Shown here in pieces: positions 19,129 to 28,815 of a stretch of DNA of 64,000 nt. Under the pieces are notes generated by a model that was not told the origin of the DNA, searched no databases, and saw only the letters and a program-made list of their open reading frames with translations. A program made the translations under genes and the position numbers. Origin of the DNA: Actinomadura xylanilytica (GTDB lineage: Bacteria; Actinomycetota; Actinomycetes; Streptosporangiales; Streptosporangiaceae); assembly GCF_030283145.1 (NCBI RefSeq), contig NZ_JASNWE010000001.1:1549751-1613750 (forward strand), given 5' to 3'. The stretch's first letter is position 1. Each line of letters starts with the position of its first letter.

Positions 19129-19395
19129 ATGGACTGGCGCCACCGCGCAGCCTGCCGTGACGTGGACCCCGAGTTGTTCTTTCCGATCGGAAACACCGGG
19201 CCCGCGATCCTACAGATCGAAGAGGCCAAGCAAGTATGCAGGCGCTGTGACGTGAACGACGCGTGCCTACGCTGGGCGCTGGAGTCCGGCCAGGACTCGG
19301 GCGTCTGGGGCGCGATGGGCGAGGACGAGCGCCGCGCCCTCAAGCGCCGCACCGCCCGTGCCCGCGCCCGCGCCAACGCGGCTGCCGGAGCCTGA
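19129..19395 (+). CDS. whiB1: WhiB1 iron-sulfur transcription factor
   Basis: An 88-residue WhiB protein with four cysteines in the canonical pattern (RAAC, then VCRRC, then DAC) that hold a [4Fe-4S] cluster. The turn GVWGAM and basic tail RRALKRRTARARAR form the DNA-binding part. The start MDWRHRAACRD, PELFFPIGN and QDSGVWG match Mycobacterium WhiB1 closely, a NO-sensitive regulator that binds the main sigma factor. The ATG at 19129 lies eight bases after GAGGAG; a GTG nine bases upstream is possible. A strong hairpin terminator lies about 115 bases downstream. Confidence 0.95.
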   Translation: MDWRHRAACRDVDPELFFPIGNTGPAILQIEEAKQVCRRCDVNDACLRWALESGQDSGVWGAMGEDERRALKRRTARARARANAAAGA

Positions 19396-19510
19396 CCCGG
19401 CTCCGGCACACCACCGCCGCCGCACCCGGCGGCCCGTTCCGCGGACGTGGTACCGCCTCCGAACCCAACGGCCGGAGAGCAGCAGCGCACCACCCGCGCG
19501 ACCTGACATC

Positions 19511-19540
19511 AAGCGCCCGTGGCCTTCGCCACGGGCGCTT
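19511..19540. terminator. Strong bidirectional terminator between whiB1 and pdtaS
   Basis: AAGCGCCCGTGGC-CTTC-GCCACGGGCGCTT: a perfect 13-bp stem with a stable CTTC(G)-type loop, between convergent whiB1 and pdtaS. The A and T ends give short A/T tracts on both strands. The rest of 19396-19630 holds no gene I can support. Confidence 0.85.
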
Positions 19541-19630
19541 GTCATGCCCGCCCGACCGGACACCGCGCCGGCACGACCGCACCGGGCGACCACCCGGCCC
19601 GCCCGGCCCGATGGCGACGGCGACGGCGGA

Positions 19631-21355
19631 TCAGCGGGCGGGCGGGCCCGGACGGTGGTGCTGGTCGAGCGGGACGTCCACCACGACCTCGGTGCCGCCG
19701 CCCGACCGGGCGCGGAAGTCCAGCCGTCCGCCCAGCTCGCCCACGATCAGCGTCCGGACGATCTGGAGGCCGAGGCTGTTGCTGCTCTCCACGTCGAAGT
19801 CGGCGGGCAGCCCCACCCCGTCGTCCACCACGACCGCGACCAGCCGCTTGCCCGCCTCCTCGGGCCGGGACGCCGGGCCCGCGGGACCCGCCGGATCGGC
19901 CAGGCCCGACCCGCCCGGCCCCTCCGGCGGACGGTTCGGCCCCTCCGCGGCGCCGCCCGGCCACTCCCCCCACACGTCCACGACCGCCGGATCGTGCGCC
20001 GCGCGGCCATCGCCGTAGCGCCACGCCACCACCTCCAGCGTCCCGAACCGGTTCGACAGGCCGTGCTCCAGCGCGTTCTGGAGGAGTTCGGTGAGCGCCA
20101 TCGCCAGCGGCGTCGCGATCTCGGCGGGCAGCACCCCGAAGCTCCCGGTCCGCTTCGGCGTGACCCGCGTCTCCGGGGTGGACACCTCGCCCGCCATCGT
20201 GATCACCCGGTCCGCGATGTCGTCGAAGTCGATCAGCTCGTCCGGGGTGAGCGACAGCGTCTCGTGCACGATCGCGATGGACCCGACCCGGCGCACCGCC
20301 TCGTCCAGCGCCGCCCGCCCCTCCGGGATCCGCAGCCGCCGGGCCTGGAGCCTCAGCAGCGCCGCCACCGTCTGGAGGTTGTTCTTCACCCGGTGGTGGA
20401 TCTCCCGGATGGTGGCGTCCTTGGTCATCAGCTCCCGGTCCCGCCACCGCAGCTCGGTGACGTCGCGGCACAGCACGATGGCGCCGATCCGGTCATCGCC
20501 CACCACCAGCGGGATCGTGCGGAGCTGCATGATCGACCCGTGCGCCTCGACCTCCACCTCGCGCGGCGCCCGGCCGCTGAGGATCACGCTCAGCGCCTCC
20601 TCCAGCGGTTCGCCGGTGTCGCACAGCTCGGTGGTGACCAGGCCGAGCGACTCCCCGACCAGGTCGGTCGGGTAGCCGAGCCGCCGGAACGCCGACTGCG
20701 CGTTCGGGCTGGCGTAGGTCACCCGTCCCGGCCGGTCGAGCCGGATCAGCCCGTCGCCCACCCGCGGCGAGCGGACGAGGTTGGGCTCCTCCCCCGGCGC
20801 CGGGAAGCGTCCCTCGGAGATCATCTGCGCGAGGTCGCTGGCGCTCTGGAGGTAGGTCAGCTCCAGCCGGCTCGGCGTCCGGGCGGAGCTGAGGTTGGTG
20901 CTGCGCTGGATCACGCCGAGCACCTTGTCGCCGCGCCGCACCGGGATGGACTCCTCCCGCACCGGGATGCCGCTGCCCCACTCCGGGTCGCCCTCCCGGA
21001 CGATGCGCTGCTCCCGCCACGCGACGTCGATCAGCCCGCGCCGCCCGGTGCGCACCACCTTCCCGACCAGGTCGCCCGAGTAGGCCGTCGGCCCGGTGGT
21101 CGGGCGCATCTGCGCGATCGCCACCCACCCCGGCACGGTCGCGCTCGTGTCCACCCCGACGTCCCCCGCACCGCCCGCGCCGCCCGCGCCGCCGGGGGAC
21201 GGGTCGTCGCCGGGCCGCAGCGGCACCCACAACAGCAGGTCGGCGAAGGAGAGGTCGGCCAGGAGCTGCCAGTCCGAGACCAGGGCGTGCAACCACTCCA
21301 GGTCGGTGTCGGTGAGGTCGGTGTGGTCGCGGACCAGATCGGTCAAGGTAGGCAC
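19631..21355 (-). CDS. pdtaS: PdtaS-type cytoplasmic sensor histidine kinase
   Basis: A 574-residue soluble kinase of the HWE/HisKA_2 class. The N-terminus (PTLTDLVRDHT, then SDWQLLADLSFADLLLW) matches PdtaS GAF-domain starts. A PAS domain follows (about 200-310). The phospho-acceptor motif is EIHHRVKNNLQTVAALLRLQ and the C-terminal HATPase_c domain has ALTELLQNALEHG and DDGVGLP. PdtaS signals to PdtaR, an ANTAR RNA-binding antiterminator; no PdtaR gene is present here. A Pro/Gly/Glu-rich insertion (GEWPGGAAEGP and on) sits inside the ATPase domain. The start is the GTG at 21355. Confidence 0.9.
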   Translation of the reverse strand: MPTLTDLVRDHTDLTDTDLEWLHALVSDWQLLADLSFADLLLWVPLRPGDDPSPGGAGGAGGAGDVGVDTSATVPGWVAIAQMRPTTGPTAYSGDLVGKVVRTGRRGLIDVAWREQRIVREGDPEWGSGIPVREESIPVRRGDKVLGVIQRSTNLSSARTPSRLELTYLQSASDLAQMISEGRFPAPGEEPNLVRSPRVGDGLIRLDRPGRVTYASPNAQSAFRRLGYPTDLVGESLGLVTTELCDTGEPLEEALSVILSGRAPREVEVEAHGSIMQLRTIPLVVGDDRIGAIVLCRDVTELRWRDRELMTKDATIREIHHRVKNNLQTVAALLRLQARRLRIPEGRAALDEAVRRVGSIAIVHETLSLTPDELIDFDDIADRVITMAGEVSTPETRVTPKRTGSFGVLPAEIATPLAMALTELLQNALEHGLSNRFGTLEVVAWRYGDGRAAHDPAVVDVWGEWPGGAAEGPNRPPEGPGGSGLADPAGPAGPASRPEEAGKRLVAVVVDDGVGLPADFDVESSNSLGLQIVRTLIVGELGGRLDFRARSGGGTEVVVDVPLDQHHRPGPPAR

Positions 21356-21430
21356 GCGACCATCATCGCCCATCCGATTTCGTGCCCTCCCTCCGTCCCC
21401 CGCGCGTCCCCGGGCTGGCAGGATGCCCGC

Positions 21431-22603
21431 ATGACCGCAGGACAGGACGCACTGGCCAGGTTCCGGGACGCGGCCGCGCGCCGCGCCGACGCGGGACTGC
21501 GGCGCACGCTGCGCCCCCGCGGCAGCGACCACGACGGGCTGGTCGATCTGGCGTCCAACGACTATCTGGGGCTCGCCCGCGACCCGCGGCTGATCGACGG
21601 CGCCGTGGCGGCGGCCCGGGAGTGGGGCACCGGCTCGACCGGGTCCCGTCTGGTCACCGGCACCACCGAGCTGCACGCCGAGCTCGACCGACGGCTGGCC
21701 GCGTTCACCGGCAGCGCCGCCGGGCTGGTCTTCTCGTCCGGCTTCCTGGCCAACCTCGGCGCCGTCGCCACCCTGGCGGGGCCCGGCACGCTGGTGGTGT
21801 CCGACCAGGTCAACCACGCTTCGATCGTGGACGCCTGCCGGCTGTCGCGGGCCCGGGTGGTGATCGTCCCGCACCGGGACGCCGCCGCCGCCGAGCGGGC
21901 ACTGGCCGGCCGTGACGAAGAACACGCCCTGGTCGTCACCGACGCCGTCTTCTCCGTGGACGGCGACCTGGCGCCCCTCGCCGGGCTGCACCGCGCCGCC
22001 CGCGCGCACCGCGCCCTGCTGGTCGTCGACGAGGCGCACGCGCTCGGCGTCGTCGGCGACGGCGGCCGGGGCGCCGCGCACGCCGCGGGCCTCGCCGGCG
22101 AGCCGGACGTCGTCCTCACCCTCACCCTGTCCAAGTCGCTGGGCGCCCAGGGCGGCGCGGTCCTCGGCGCCCCCGAAGTGATCGGCGCGCTGGTCGACAC
22201 CGGCCGCGCGTTCATCTTCGACACCGGCCTCAACCCGCCCGCGGCGGGCGCGGCCCTCGCCGCGCTCGGCATCCTGGAGACCGATCCCGCGCTGCCCGCC
22301 CGCGCCCGCGAGCGGGCCCGGCGGATGGCCGCGCTGGCGGCCGGATCCGGACTGGAGACCGCCGTCCCCGCCGCGGCCGTCGTCCCGGTGTACCTCGGCG
22401 AACCGGCCGCGGCGGTCCGCGCCGCCGGGATCTGTGCTGACCATGGCGTCCGCGTCGGCTGCTTCCGGCCGCCGTCGGTCCCCAAGGGACGGGCCTGCCT
22501 GCGCCTCACCGCGCGCGCCTCGGTCAGCGAGGCGGACCTCACAATGCTGGAGACCGCTCTGGCGGACGTGGCCTGCTCTACCGCCCGTAGTCTTCAGACG
22601 TAA
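21431..22603 (+). CDS. bioF: 8-amino-7-oxononanoate synthase (biotin synthesis)
   Basis: A 390-residue PLP enzyme of the alpha-oxoamine synthase family. It shows SNDYLGLA, GTGSTGSRLVTGTTELH, the PLP-stacking histidine region (DQVNHASIVD), VVDEAHALGVVG and the PLP-lysine motif TLSKSLGAQGG. It condenses pimeloyl thioester with alanine to form KAPA. The ATG at 21431 begins MTAGQDAL. It stands alone on the plus strand, 1.7 kb from bioB and bioD; bioA is absent from the window. Related 2-amino-3-ketobutyrate ligases are less likely given the biotin genes nearby. Confidence 0.85.
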   Translation: MTAGQDALARFRDAAARRADAGLRRTLRPRGSDHDGLVDLASNDYLGLARDPRLIDGAVAAAREWGTGSTGSRLVTGTTELHAELDRRLAAFTGSAAGLVFSSGFLANLGAVATLAGPGTLVVSDQVNHASIVDACRLSRARVVIVPHRDAAAAERALAGRDEEHALVVTDAVFSVDGDLAPLAGLHRAARAHRALLVVDEAHALGVVGDGGRGAAHAAGLAGEPDVVLTLTLSKSLGAQGGAVLGAPEVIGALVDTGRAFIFDTGLNPPAAGAALAALGILETDPALPARARERARRMAALAAGSGLETAVPAAAVVPVYLGEPAAAVRAAGICADHGVRVGCFRPPSVPKGRACLRLTARASVSEADLTMLETALADVACSTARSLQT

Positions 22604-22621
22604 CATCGGGGTCAACCGATG
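22604..22621. promoter_or_regulatory. Inverted repeat upstream of the DasR-like regulator
   Basis: CATCGG-GGTCAA-CCGATG, a perfect 6-6-6 inverted repeat that starts right after the bioF stop and ends 19 bases before the regulator's GTG. It may be an autoregulatory operator. It does not match the DasR consensus TGGTCTAGACCA. Confidence 0.4.
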
Positions 22622-22640
22622 ATGAACGTGAGGAGATGCC

Positions 22641-23432
22641 GTGACGGAGGTCAGGGGCGGGCCCCGGCACGGGGGCTACGAGCGCGCGCCGCTCAGCGAC
22701 ATCGGCAGACACCACTCGGCCCAGGCACCCCGCATCCCCAAGTACTACAAGCTCAAAGAGCTGCTCGTCGAGCTGATCCAGTCGCTGCCGCCGGGCAGCC
22801 CGCTGCCGCCTGAGCGCGCCCTCGCCGAGAAGTACGAGACCTCGCGCACCACCGTCCGGCAGGCCCTGTCCGAGCTGGTCGTCGAGGGGCGGCTCCAGCG
22901 GATCCAGGGCAAGGGCACCTTCGTCGCCAAGCCGAAGGTCTCCCAGGAGCTCAACCTCGTCAGCTACACCGAGGACATGCGGCACCACGGGCTGCGCCCC
23001 GAGACCCGCATCCTGGAGGCCGGCTACGTCAGCGCCGACGAGCGCCTGGCCGGCCTGCTCAGCATCCGTCCCGGCGGGCGGGTGCTGCGCATCCACCGGC
23101 TCCGCCTCGCCGACGGCGAGCCCATGTCGGTCGACACCTCGCACCTCCCGGCCCGCCGCTTCCCCGGCCTGCGCCGCGAGCTGCCCCGGCACCGCTCGCT
23201 CTACGAGACCCTCGCCACCGCCTACGACGTCCACCTGGCCGAGGCCGAGGAGACGATCGAGACCGTGCTGGCCACCCCGCACGACGCCCAGCTCCTCGGC
23301 GTCGACGTCGGCCTGCCGATGCTGCTGCTGTCCAGGCACGCCTTCGACTCCACCGGCCAGCCGGTCGAATGGGCCCAGTCCCTCTACCGCGGCGACCGCT
23401 ACACCTTCATCACCCGCCTCCGCCGCAACTGA
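22641..23432 (+). CDS. DasR-like GntR/HutC-family regulator
   Basis: A 263-residue GntR protein of the HutC subfamily. The winged helix (about 35-95) has [36 protein letters not shown] and VAKPKVSQ. The UTRA effector domain follows, with [25 protein letters not shown] and [16 protein letters not shown]. These segments are very close to Streptomyces DasR, the GlcNAc/glucosamine-phosphate-responsive regulator, although no GlcNAc gene is adjacent. The start is a GTG after GAGGAGATGCC. Orthology to DasR is inference; other HutC paralogues exist. Confidence 0.85.
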   Translation: MTEVRGGPRHGGYERAPLSDIGRHHSAQAPRIPKYYKLKELLVELIQSLPPGSPLPPERALAEKYETSRTTVRQALSELVVEGRLQRIQGKGTFVAKPKVSQELNLVSYTEDMRHHGLRPETRILEAGYVSADERLAGLLSIRPGGRVLRIHRLRLADGEPMSVDTSHLPARRFPGLRRELPRHRSLYETLATAYDVHLAEAEETIETVLATPHDAQLLGVDVGLPMLLLSRHAFDSTGQPVEWAQSLYRGDRYTFITRLRRN

Positions 23433-23480
23433 CCGACCGACTACTCTCGGCGACCGATCACACTGTTCTCGGTACTCTTA

Positions 23481-23492
23481 GAACACACGTTC
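23481..23492. promoter_or_regulatory. LexA-like SOS box upstream of the Uma2 gene
   Basis: GAACACACGTTC fits the actinobacterial LexA core GAAC-N4-GTTC exactly and is flanked by A and T (AGAAC...GTTCT). It ends 22 bases before the Uma2 GTG. A second overlapping inverted repeat, TGTTCT-N10-AGAACA (23464-23485), shares its left arm. Confidence 0.5.
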
Positions 23493-23514
23493 TCTACGAT
23501 GACCGGAGCAGATC

Positions 23515-24228
23515 GTGAGGGAAGGGTCGCCCAAAGTGAGCGTCACGCCAGTGGACATCGAGCAGATGCAGTTGCCCGACACCGCCTACAACATGTGGGT
23601 CCGCGGCGAGCTCGATGACTTCGTCCACGCGCCCGAGGGCCACCGGGTCGAGGTCATCGGAGGCAGAATCGTCGTGTCACCAGCTCCCCTGCTCCAGCAC
23701 GGCGGCATCGTCCAGGACATCGTCAGAGCCGTCTTCAAGATGGAGGCGGCCGACTCCGACTTCCCCTGGGAGTGCATTCAGGCCAACGGCGTGGACCTGT
23801 TCGGCGCCAGAGAGGGGTACATCCCCGACCTCATCCTTCTGGACAAGCAGGTCTACGCGACCGCGCGCCGGTCATCGGTGCGCTACCTCGTGCCGGATCA
23901 GGTCGAGCTCGTCATCGAGGTCACCTCGCCGTCCAACGCCAGCGAGGACCGCCGGCCGAAGCGCGGGCACGGGCGCGACCGAGCCACCAAGTGGAACGGC
24001 TACGCACGGGCCGAGGTCCCGTACTACCTCCTGATCGACCGCGATCCGAAGTCCCCGGGCACGACCCTCTACTCCATCCCCGACCAAGGCACCGGCGCCT
24101 ACCTCCACAAGGAGACGTGGGAGTTCGGCGAGACCGTCCACCTGCCGGAACCGTTCGGCCTCGACATCGAGACCGGTGCGTGGACGTCCTGGCAGACCGG
24201 GTCGCCGGAGACCGGGCTCGAGGAGTAG
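23515..24228 (+). CDS. Uma2-family restriction-endonuclease-fold protein
   Basis: A 237-residue DUF820/Uma2 protein with the PD-(D/E)XK pattern: YIPDLILLD (Asp of the core), then VELVIEVTSPSN (the ExK-like strand) and a later conserved Lys (RDRATKWNGYARAEVPYYLLID). Uma2 proteins are abundant in actinomycetes, and their nuclease targets are largely unknown. Start is GTG six bases after GGAG. It is preceded by a LexA-like box and stands alone before the convergent bioB. The C-terminal part is somewhat longer than minimal Uma2 domains. Confidence 0.85.
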   Translation: MREGSPKVSVTPVDIEQMQLPDTAYNMWVRGELDDFVHAPEGHRVEVIGGRIVVSPAPLLQHGGIVQDIVRAVFKMEAADSDFPWECIQANGVDLFGAREGYIPDLILLDKQVYATARRSSVRYLVPDQVELVIEVTSPSNASEDRRPKRGHGRDRATKWNGYARAEVPYYLLIDRDPKSPGTTLYSIPDQGTGAYLHKETWEFGETVHLPEPFGLDIETGAWTSWQTGSPETGLEE

Positions 24229-24300
24229 AGGGCGCGGCGCGGCACGGCCGGATTCGGGCGGGTTCGGCCGGGGGCGCCCGGACCTGGCCGGACCAGGGCC

Positions 24301-25296
24301 TCAGAGGGTCTTGGAGAGGGCCTTGATCGGCATCTGGAGCTCGGTCAGCAGGTCCAGGTCCTTGGCGGCCGGACGGCCGAGGGTGGTGAGGTAGTTGCCG
24401 ACGATGATGGCGTTGACGCCGCCGAGCATGCCGTCGCGGGTGCCGAGGTCGCCGAGGGTGAGCTCGCGTCCGCCGGCGTAGCGCAGGATGGTGCGGGGCA
24501 GGGTGAGCCGGAACGTGGCGATGGTCTTGAGCGCCTCGGTGCCCTCGACCAGCGGGAGGTCGGCGAACGGGGTGCCGGGACGGGGCGCCAGGAAGTTCAG
24601 CGGGACCTCGTCGGGCTCCAGTTCGGCGAGCTGGGCGGCGAACTCGGCGCGCTGCTCGACGCTCTCGCCCATGCCGACGATGCCGCCGCAGCACACCTCC
24701 ATCCCGGCCTCCTTGACCATCCGCAGCGTCTCCCAGCGCTCCTCCCACGAGTGGGTGGTGACCACGTTCGGGAAGTGCGAGCGGGCGGTCTCCAGGTTGT
24801 GGTTGTAGCGGTGCACGCCGAGCTCGGTGAGCTCGTCGACCTGGGCCTGGGTGAGCATGCCGAGGGAGCAGGCGATGTTGATCTCGACGGCGTCGTTGAT
24901 CGCCTTGACCCCGTCCCGGACCTGGGACATCAGCCGGTCGTCCGGGCCGCGGACGGCGGCGACGATGCAGAACTCGGTCGCCCCCGTGCGGGCCGTCTCC
25001 CTGGCCGCCTCGACCAGCTCGGGGATGTTGAGCCACACCGACCGGACCGGCGACTCGAACTGGCCCGACTGCGAGCAGAAGTGGCAGTCCTCGGGGCAGC
25101 CGCCGGTCTTGAGGGAGATGATCCCCTCGACCTCGACCTCCGGGCCGCACCAGCGCATCCGCACCTCGTGCGCGAGGGCGAGCAGGTCCTCGATGCGGTC
25201 GTCGGGGAGGGTGAGGCACTCCAGGGCCTGCGCGGCGGACAGTCCCTTGCCCTCGTCCAGCACCTGGCGGCGGGCCACGTCGAGGATGTCGGTCAC
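24301..25296 (-). CDS. bioB: Biotin synthase
   Basis: A 331-residue radical SAM enzyme that inserts sulfur into dethiobiotin. The SAM-cluster motif is [10 protein letters not shown] (CxxxCxxC), and the second cluster region includes NIACSLG and the [13 protein letters not shown] stretch. Start is GTG at 25296, overlapping the bioD stop by four bases (GTGA), so the two are translationally coupled. Actinobacterial BioB of this type needs the small cysteine protein BsaP to keep its auxiliary cluster; a bsaP candidate lies at 31038-31241. Confidence 0.95.
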   Translation of the reverse strand: MTDILDVARRQVLDEGKGLSAAQALECLTLPDDRIEDLLALAHEVRMRWCGPEVEVEGIISLKTGGCPEDCHFCSQSGQFESPVRSVWLNIPELVEAARETARTGATEFCIVAAVRGPDDRLMSQVRDGVKAINDAVEINIACSLGMLTQAQVDELTELGVHRYNHNLETARSHFPNVVTTHSWEERWETLRMVKEAGMEVCCGGIVGMGESVEQRAEFAAQLAELEPDEVPLNFLAPRPGTPFADLPLVEGTEALKTIATFRLTLPRTILRYAGGRELTLGDLGTRDGMLGGVNAIIVGNYLTTLGRPAAKDLDLLTELQMPIKALSKTL

Positions 25297-26024
25297 GGGT
25301 TCTCCTTAGTGAGGCCGTTGTTGTCACGGAACGTAGCAGCGTCGAACGCGCCGCCGAACGCCGGGGCGAGGCCCCCGTGCGCGGCGAGCAGGAACTCGGC
25401 GGGCCCGAGCGCGGCGGCGCCCGCGGGAAGCGCGCCGGCGAGCGGCCGGGCGGCGATCGTCTCCAGGTCGCGGATGTTGCTGCGCATCGCCTCGTCGGGC
25501 TCGTCCGGCCAGGACCCGAGGACCACGCCGGCGAGCTGGACGCCGCGGTGCGCCATCGCCTCCAGGGTGAGCGCGGTGTGGTTGAGCGTGCCGAGGTCCG
25601 GACGGGCCACCACCACGACGGCGGCGCCGAGCCAGCGGGCCAGGTCGGCGATCGTGGTGCCCTCCTCGTCGTAGCGGACGAGGAGGCCGCCCGCGCCCTC
25701 GACCAGCACGAGGCGGCGGTCGCGGGACAGCTCCTGGACGCGTTCGGCCACGTCCGCGAGGCGCACCGGAGGTGTCCCGGCGTGGCGGGCGGCGGCGGCG
25801 GGCGACAGCGCGGCGGGGAACCGGGCGAACTCGTGGACGTCGCCGACGGCCGCGAGGCGGCGCACCGTGTCGAGGTCGCCCGGCTCTCCCGGATCCAGCC
25901 CGGTCTGCCCTGGCTTGATCACGGCGACCGGCGTCCCGCGCGTCGCCGCCAAGGCGGCCAGCGCGGCGGTGACGACGGTCTTCCCGACTCCGGTGCAGGT
26001 CCCGGTGACCACGAGCACGCTCAC
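25293..26024 (-). CDS. bioD: Dethiobiotin synthetase
   Basis: A 243-residue P-loop ATPase. The Walker A motif is GTCTGVGKT near residue 8, with VIKPGQTG for substrate binding and [17 protein letters not shown] as the conserved acidic/glycine segment. It carboxylates and closes DAPA to dethiobiotin. I use the GTG at 26024 (VSVLVVTG); a GTG two codons later is also possible. It is the first gene of the bioDB operon. The C-terminal portion ([16 protein letters not shown]) looks specific to this lineage. Confidence 0.9.
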   Translation of the reverse strand: MSVLVVTGTCTGVGKTVVTAALAALAATRGTPVAVIKPGQTGLDPGEPGDLDTVRRLAAVGDVHEFARFPAALSPAAAARHAGTPPVRLADVAERVQELSRDRRLVLVEGAGGLLVRYDEEGTTIADLARWLGAAVVVVARPDLGTLNHTALTLEAMAHRGVQLAGVVLGSWPDEPDEAMRSNIRDLETIAARPLAGALPAGAAALGPAEFLLAAHGGLAPAFGGAFDAATFRDNNGLTKENP

Positions 26025-26133
26025 CTGCGGCAGGTTAGCGCGGGTCCGGCGGCGGGTCGCCCGCCGAATCCCACAGTCTTCGCCGGAGGATTTTGTAGCG
26101 GAACCCCAGGGCGCGGCGGGACGTCCAAGGCCC

Positions 26134-26976
26134 ATGGCCGATCTGTCAGGACGTTCCAGACATGTGATCGATCGGGGGATCGTGACCCTACTGGTGGGGG
26201 CGGGGGCCCTCACCGCCTGCGGCGACCTCGGACCGAACGACGAGGTGTCCACCCTTCCCATCGCCCCGTCCTCCGCCCGGCCGCCGCAGCCGGGGCCGGC
26301 GGGAACGGGGGCGGGGGCGGGGGCTGTGCTGCGCTGGCGGAAGGGCGGCGGCATCGCCGGACTGGGCGGTCCCGGGAGCCTGCCCGACTTCTCGCTGTAC
26401 GCCGACGGCCGCGCGGTCTCCGTCCCGGGCGGCGGCGCCGCGCCGGTGGAGTTCCGGCTGAAGCCTGCGGCGGTGACCCGGCTGCTGGACGGGGCCAGGG
26501 CCGCCGGGCTCGGCCGGTCGCGCACCGTCCAGGCGGACGGGGTCGCCGACGCGATGACCTTGGAGATCACCCTGGGCGGGGCGCGCACCCGCGTCGTCCA
26601 GCCGGACGGACGGAGCGACCCGGCGGTGCGGTTCTGGACGCGGCTGCGCCCCGAGACGTGGCCCAAGGCCGACCAGACCGCCCCGAGCCGCCCGTACGTC
26701 GGCGACCGGCTCGCCGCGCTGGCCACGCCCACCACGTCCACCACGGGGAACGGGCAGAAGGTTCGGGAGTGGACGCTGGCGCCGCTGGCCAAGGGCGCAC
26801 CGGGGCCGGGGGGCCTGTGCACGGTCCTCGCCGGACGCGACGCCCAGTCCCTTCAGAAGGAGAGCGGGCCGCCCAGGCCCCGCTCCGTATGGCGGGACGG
26901 GGGCAAGGTCTACTCGCTCCGGCTCCGCCCGCTACTGCCCGACGAGAAGACCTGCGCGGACCTCGCCCGCGCATAA
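26134..26976 (+). CDS. Putative lipoprotein of unknown function
   Basis: A 280-residue protein with a hydrophobic N-terminus (IVTLLVGAGALTAC) ending in a lipobox, so it is probably a lipoprotein with the lipidated cysteine near residue 29. A Pro/Gly/Ala linker (about 45-70) leads to a domain with WRKGGGIAGLGG, LEITLGGARTRVVQPDG and a pair of late cysteines (GLCTVL, EKTCADL) that could form a disulfide. I do not recognise the family. Start ATG at 26134 is preceded by a GGACGTCCAAGG stretch. Divergent from bioD. Confidence 0.7.
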   Translation: MADLSGRSRHVIDRGIVTLLVGAGALTACGDLGPNDEVSTLPIAPSSARPPQPGPAGTGAGAGAVLRWRKGGGIAGLGGPGSLPDFSLYADGRAVSVPGGGAAPVEFRLKPAAVTRLLDGARAAGLGRSRTVQADGVADAMTLEITLGGARTRVVQPDGRSDPAVRFWTRLRPETWPKADQTAPSRPYVGDRLAALATPTTSTTGNGQKVREWTLAPLAKGAPGPGGLCTVLAGRDAQSLQKESGPPRPRSVWRDGGKVYSLRLRPLLPDEKTCADLARA

Positions 26977-27009
26977 CGCGCGGGGCGTGGGGAGGCGGGG
27001 CGCACGGGG

Positions 27010-28707
27010 TCAGTGTGCCGTCGCGTCGAGTTCGGCGGCGACCTCGTGCGCGACGGCGGCCAGTTCCGGGTCGAGCGCGTCCAGCCGGGCGTCCAGGTCG
27101 TCGGCGAACCGGAGCCGGTCCAGGCCGGACGGCGCCGCGACGGCCTCGGGCATCCATGCGGAGTGGATCAGGAACGGCACCGTGGTGCCGCGCGGCGGGG
27201 CGAGCACCGCGACCGGTCCGCGCGCGACGTCCGCCGCGTCGAACAGCTCGATCCGGAACCGGTCGTCGTTGTGCACGGCCACCACCAGGTGGCCGTCGTG
27301 CCCGCCCGGCCGCGCGCCCGCGTACCGGCTGCGGCCCCCGGTGCCCGGGTCGCGCGGGACGAAGGTGGGCGAGGTCGGGTAGTCGTCGAGCGCGAACGTC
27401 CACTCGGCGAGCGGCTCGAGGTCGTCGCGGTCGAGGCTCGCCAGCACCGCGGGCGTCTCCTCGCGCGGGAACAGCGAGGTGTCGACGCGGCCGGCGTAGT
27501 TGGCCAGCGCCCGCTGGTTGATCGCCTCGGGATGGAAGCCGAGGAAGACCAGGTGGTGCCGGGTCGGCGCGAGCTGCCCCTCCATGCTCCAGTCGAGCGC
27601 CGACAGCTCGGCCTGCCACCAGCGCGCGGGGTCGTGGGCGCGGGCGTGCTCGTCCACCCGGCCGGTCTCGGGGTCGAACCGCAGGACGGTGGTGAGCGCG
27701 GGCGTCATCCCGTGGCAGTACATGCCGCGCAGCGCGGGGTCGACCGGGCGGCCGAGGGCGTCCACGTCGTCCGCGCGCAGGTACATCCCGATGTCCACGC
27801 CGGGCGTGTGCTCCATGACGACCTGGACGCCGTCGGAGTCGTCGTAGCGGGCGTAGAAGTGGTTGACCTCGGGCGCGATCCGGAACTCCCGGCACCGGAC
27901 GGTGGCGCGGGACGGGTCCAGGTCGTCCTTGCGGATCAGCAGCACCGGGCCGCCCGGGTTGTTGGCGACGGTCCGGTCGGCACCGAAGACCTCGTCGGTG
28001 TCGACCTTGTACGCGGTGTCGGCCAGCACCAGCCAGTCGCGGGTCTGGGTGATGGTGTGGGCGGCCTGCGGGAGCGCCGCGCCCTCGACCGCCCAGCGCC
28101 GGACGTGCTTGCCGGTCCCGTCGTAGCGGATCACCGAGAAGGCGCCGGTCATGACGTCGCGGCTGACGCTCCACAGGCAGCCGCGCTCGGGGTCGACGAC
28201 CGGATGCGCGGAGGAGGAGACCAGTGGCAGCACCGCCTGGTCGAGCGCGGGCCGCCAGTCGTCGCGGTGCCCGACCTCGGCGACGAACTCCAGGGTGACC
28301 GGGTCGATCTCGACCGGGCGGCCCGCGTCCCAGGTCGCGAAGAGCCGATCGCCCCAGGGCAGCGGCGCGGTGTTGGCGCAGTTGACGAAGCCCCAGGGCG
28401 AGCTCGTCCCGACGGGCCCCGCGGTGAACAGGTCGGGACGCTTGCGCCGCAGCCGCACCGAGGGCGTGTCGATCACCCGGGGCCGCCAGGCGAACCGTCC
28501 GGCGGGGGCGCCGTCGGTGCCCGGACGCAGCGCCAGCCGCGCCATGATCCCGTCGCCGAAGAACGCGTGCACGGGATGGGTGCGCTGGTCGGAGGTGCTG
28601 ACGACGTAGTGCCCGGACACCTCCTGCGGCCACGTGCCGGCCACGACCTCCAGATCCAGGTCGCGGGGGTCGTCCTTGCCGAGGATCGAACGGGGGATCG
28701 GCATCAC
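27010..28707 (-). CDS. Carotenoid oxygenase family protein
   Basis: A 565-residue protein of the carotenoid cleavage/RPE65 family: a seven-bladed propeller that holds Fe(II) by four histidines. Candidate ligands are in SSSAHPVVD, PQAAHTITQT, APEVNHFYARYDD and the C-terminal FLIHSAWMPE. The blade motif HAFFGDGIMARLAL (HxFDGDGMvh-like) is also present. It would cleave a conjugated double bond with O2, on a carotenoid, apocarotenoid or stilbene. No carotenoid synthesis genes are nearby. Starts at GTG 28707 or ATG 28704. It is divergent from the ilvG-like gene across a TetR-type palindrome. Confidence 0.85.
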   Translation of the reverse strand: MMPIPRSILGKDDPRDLDLEVVAGTWPQEVSGHYVVSTSDQRTHPVHAFFGDGIMARLALRPGTDGAPAGRFAWRPRVIDTPSVRLRRKRPDLFTAGPVGTSSPWGFVNCANTAPLPWGDRLFATWDAGRPVEIDPVTLEFVAEVGHRDDWRPALDQAVLPLVSSSAHPVVDPERGCLWSVSRDVMTGAFSVIRYDGTGKHVRRWAVEGAALPQAAHTITQTRDWLVLADTAYKVDTDEVFGADRTVANNPGGPVLLIRKDDLDPSRATVRCREFRIAPEVNHFYARYDDSDGVQVVMEHTPGVDIGMYLRADDVDALGRPVDPALRGMYCHGMTPALTTVLRFDPETGRVDEHARAHDPARWWQAELSALDWSMEGQLAPTRHHLVFLGFHPEAINQRALANYAGRVDTSLFPREETPAVLASLDRDDLEPLAEWTFALDDYPTSPTFVPRDPGTGGRSRYAGARPGGHDGHLVVAVHNDDRFRIELFDAADVARGPVAVLAPPRGTTVPFLIHSAWMPEAVAAPSGLDRLRFADDLDARLDALDPELAAVAHEVAAELDATAH

Positions 28708-28815
28708 GCCTCCAGAACGAGTGTCCGCACGAGTGGCACCGCCCCATCAAGCCGCAGTCCGGCACCCGTCGTCAAGGCTCTAACGACTATCGCACACAAG
28801 ATCGGGACTCCCCGG

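Noticed and set aside
23481..23492. BioQ operator for the nearby biotin genes
   Set aside because: BioQ-type sites have a three-base spacer; this one has GAAC-N4-GTTC, lies before Uma2 and not before a bio gene, and fits LexA better.
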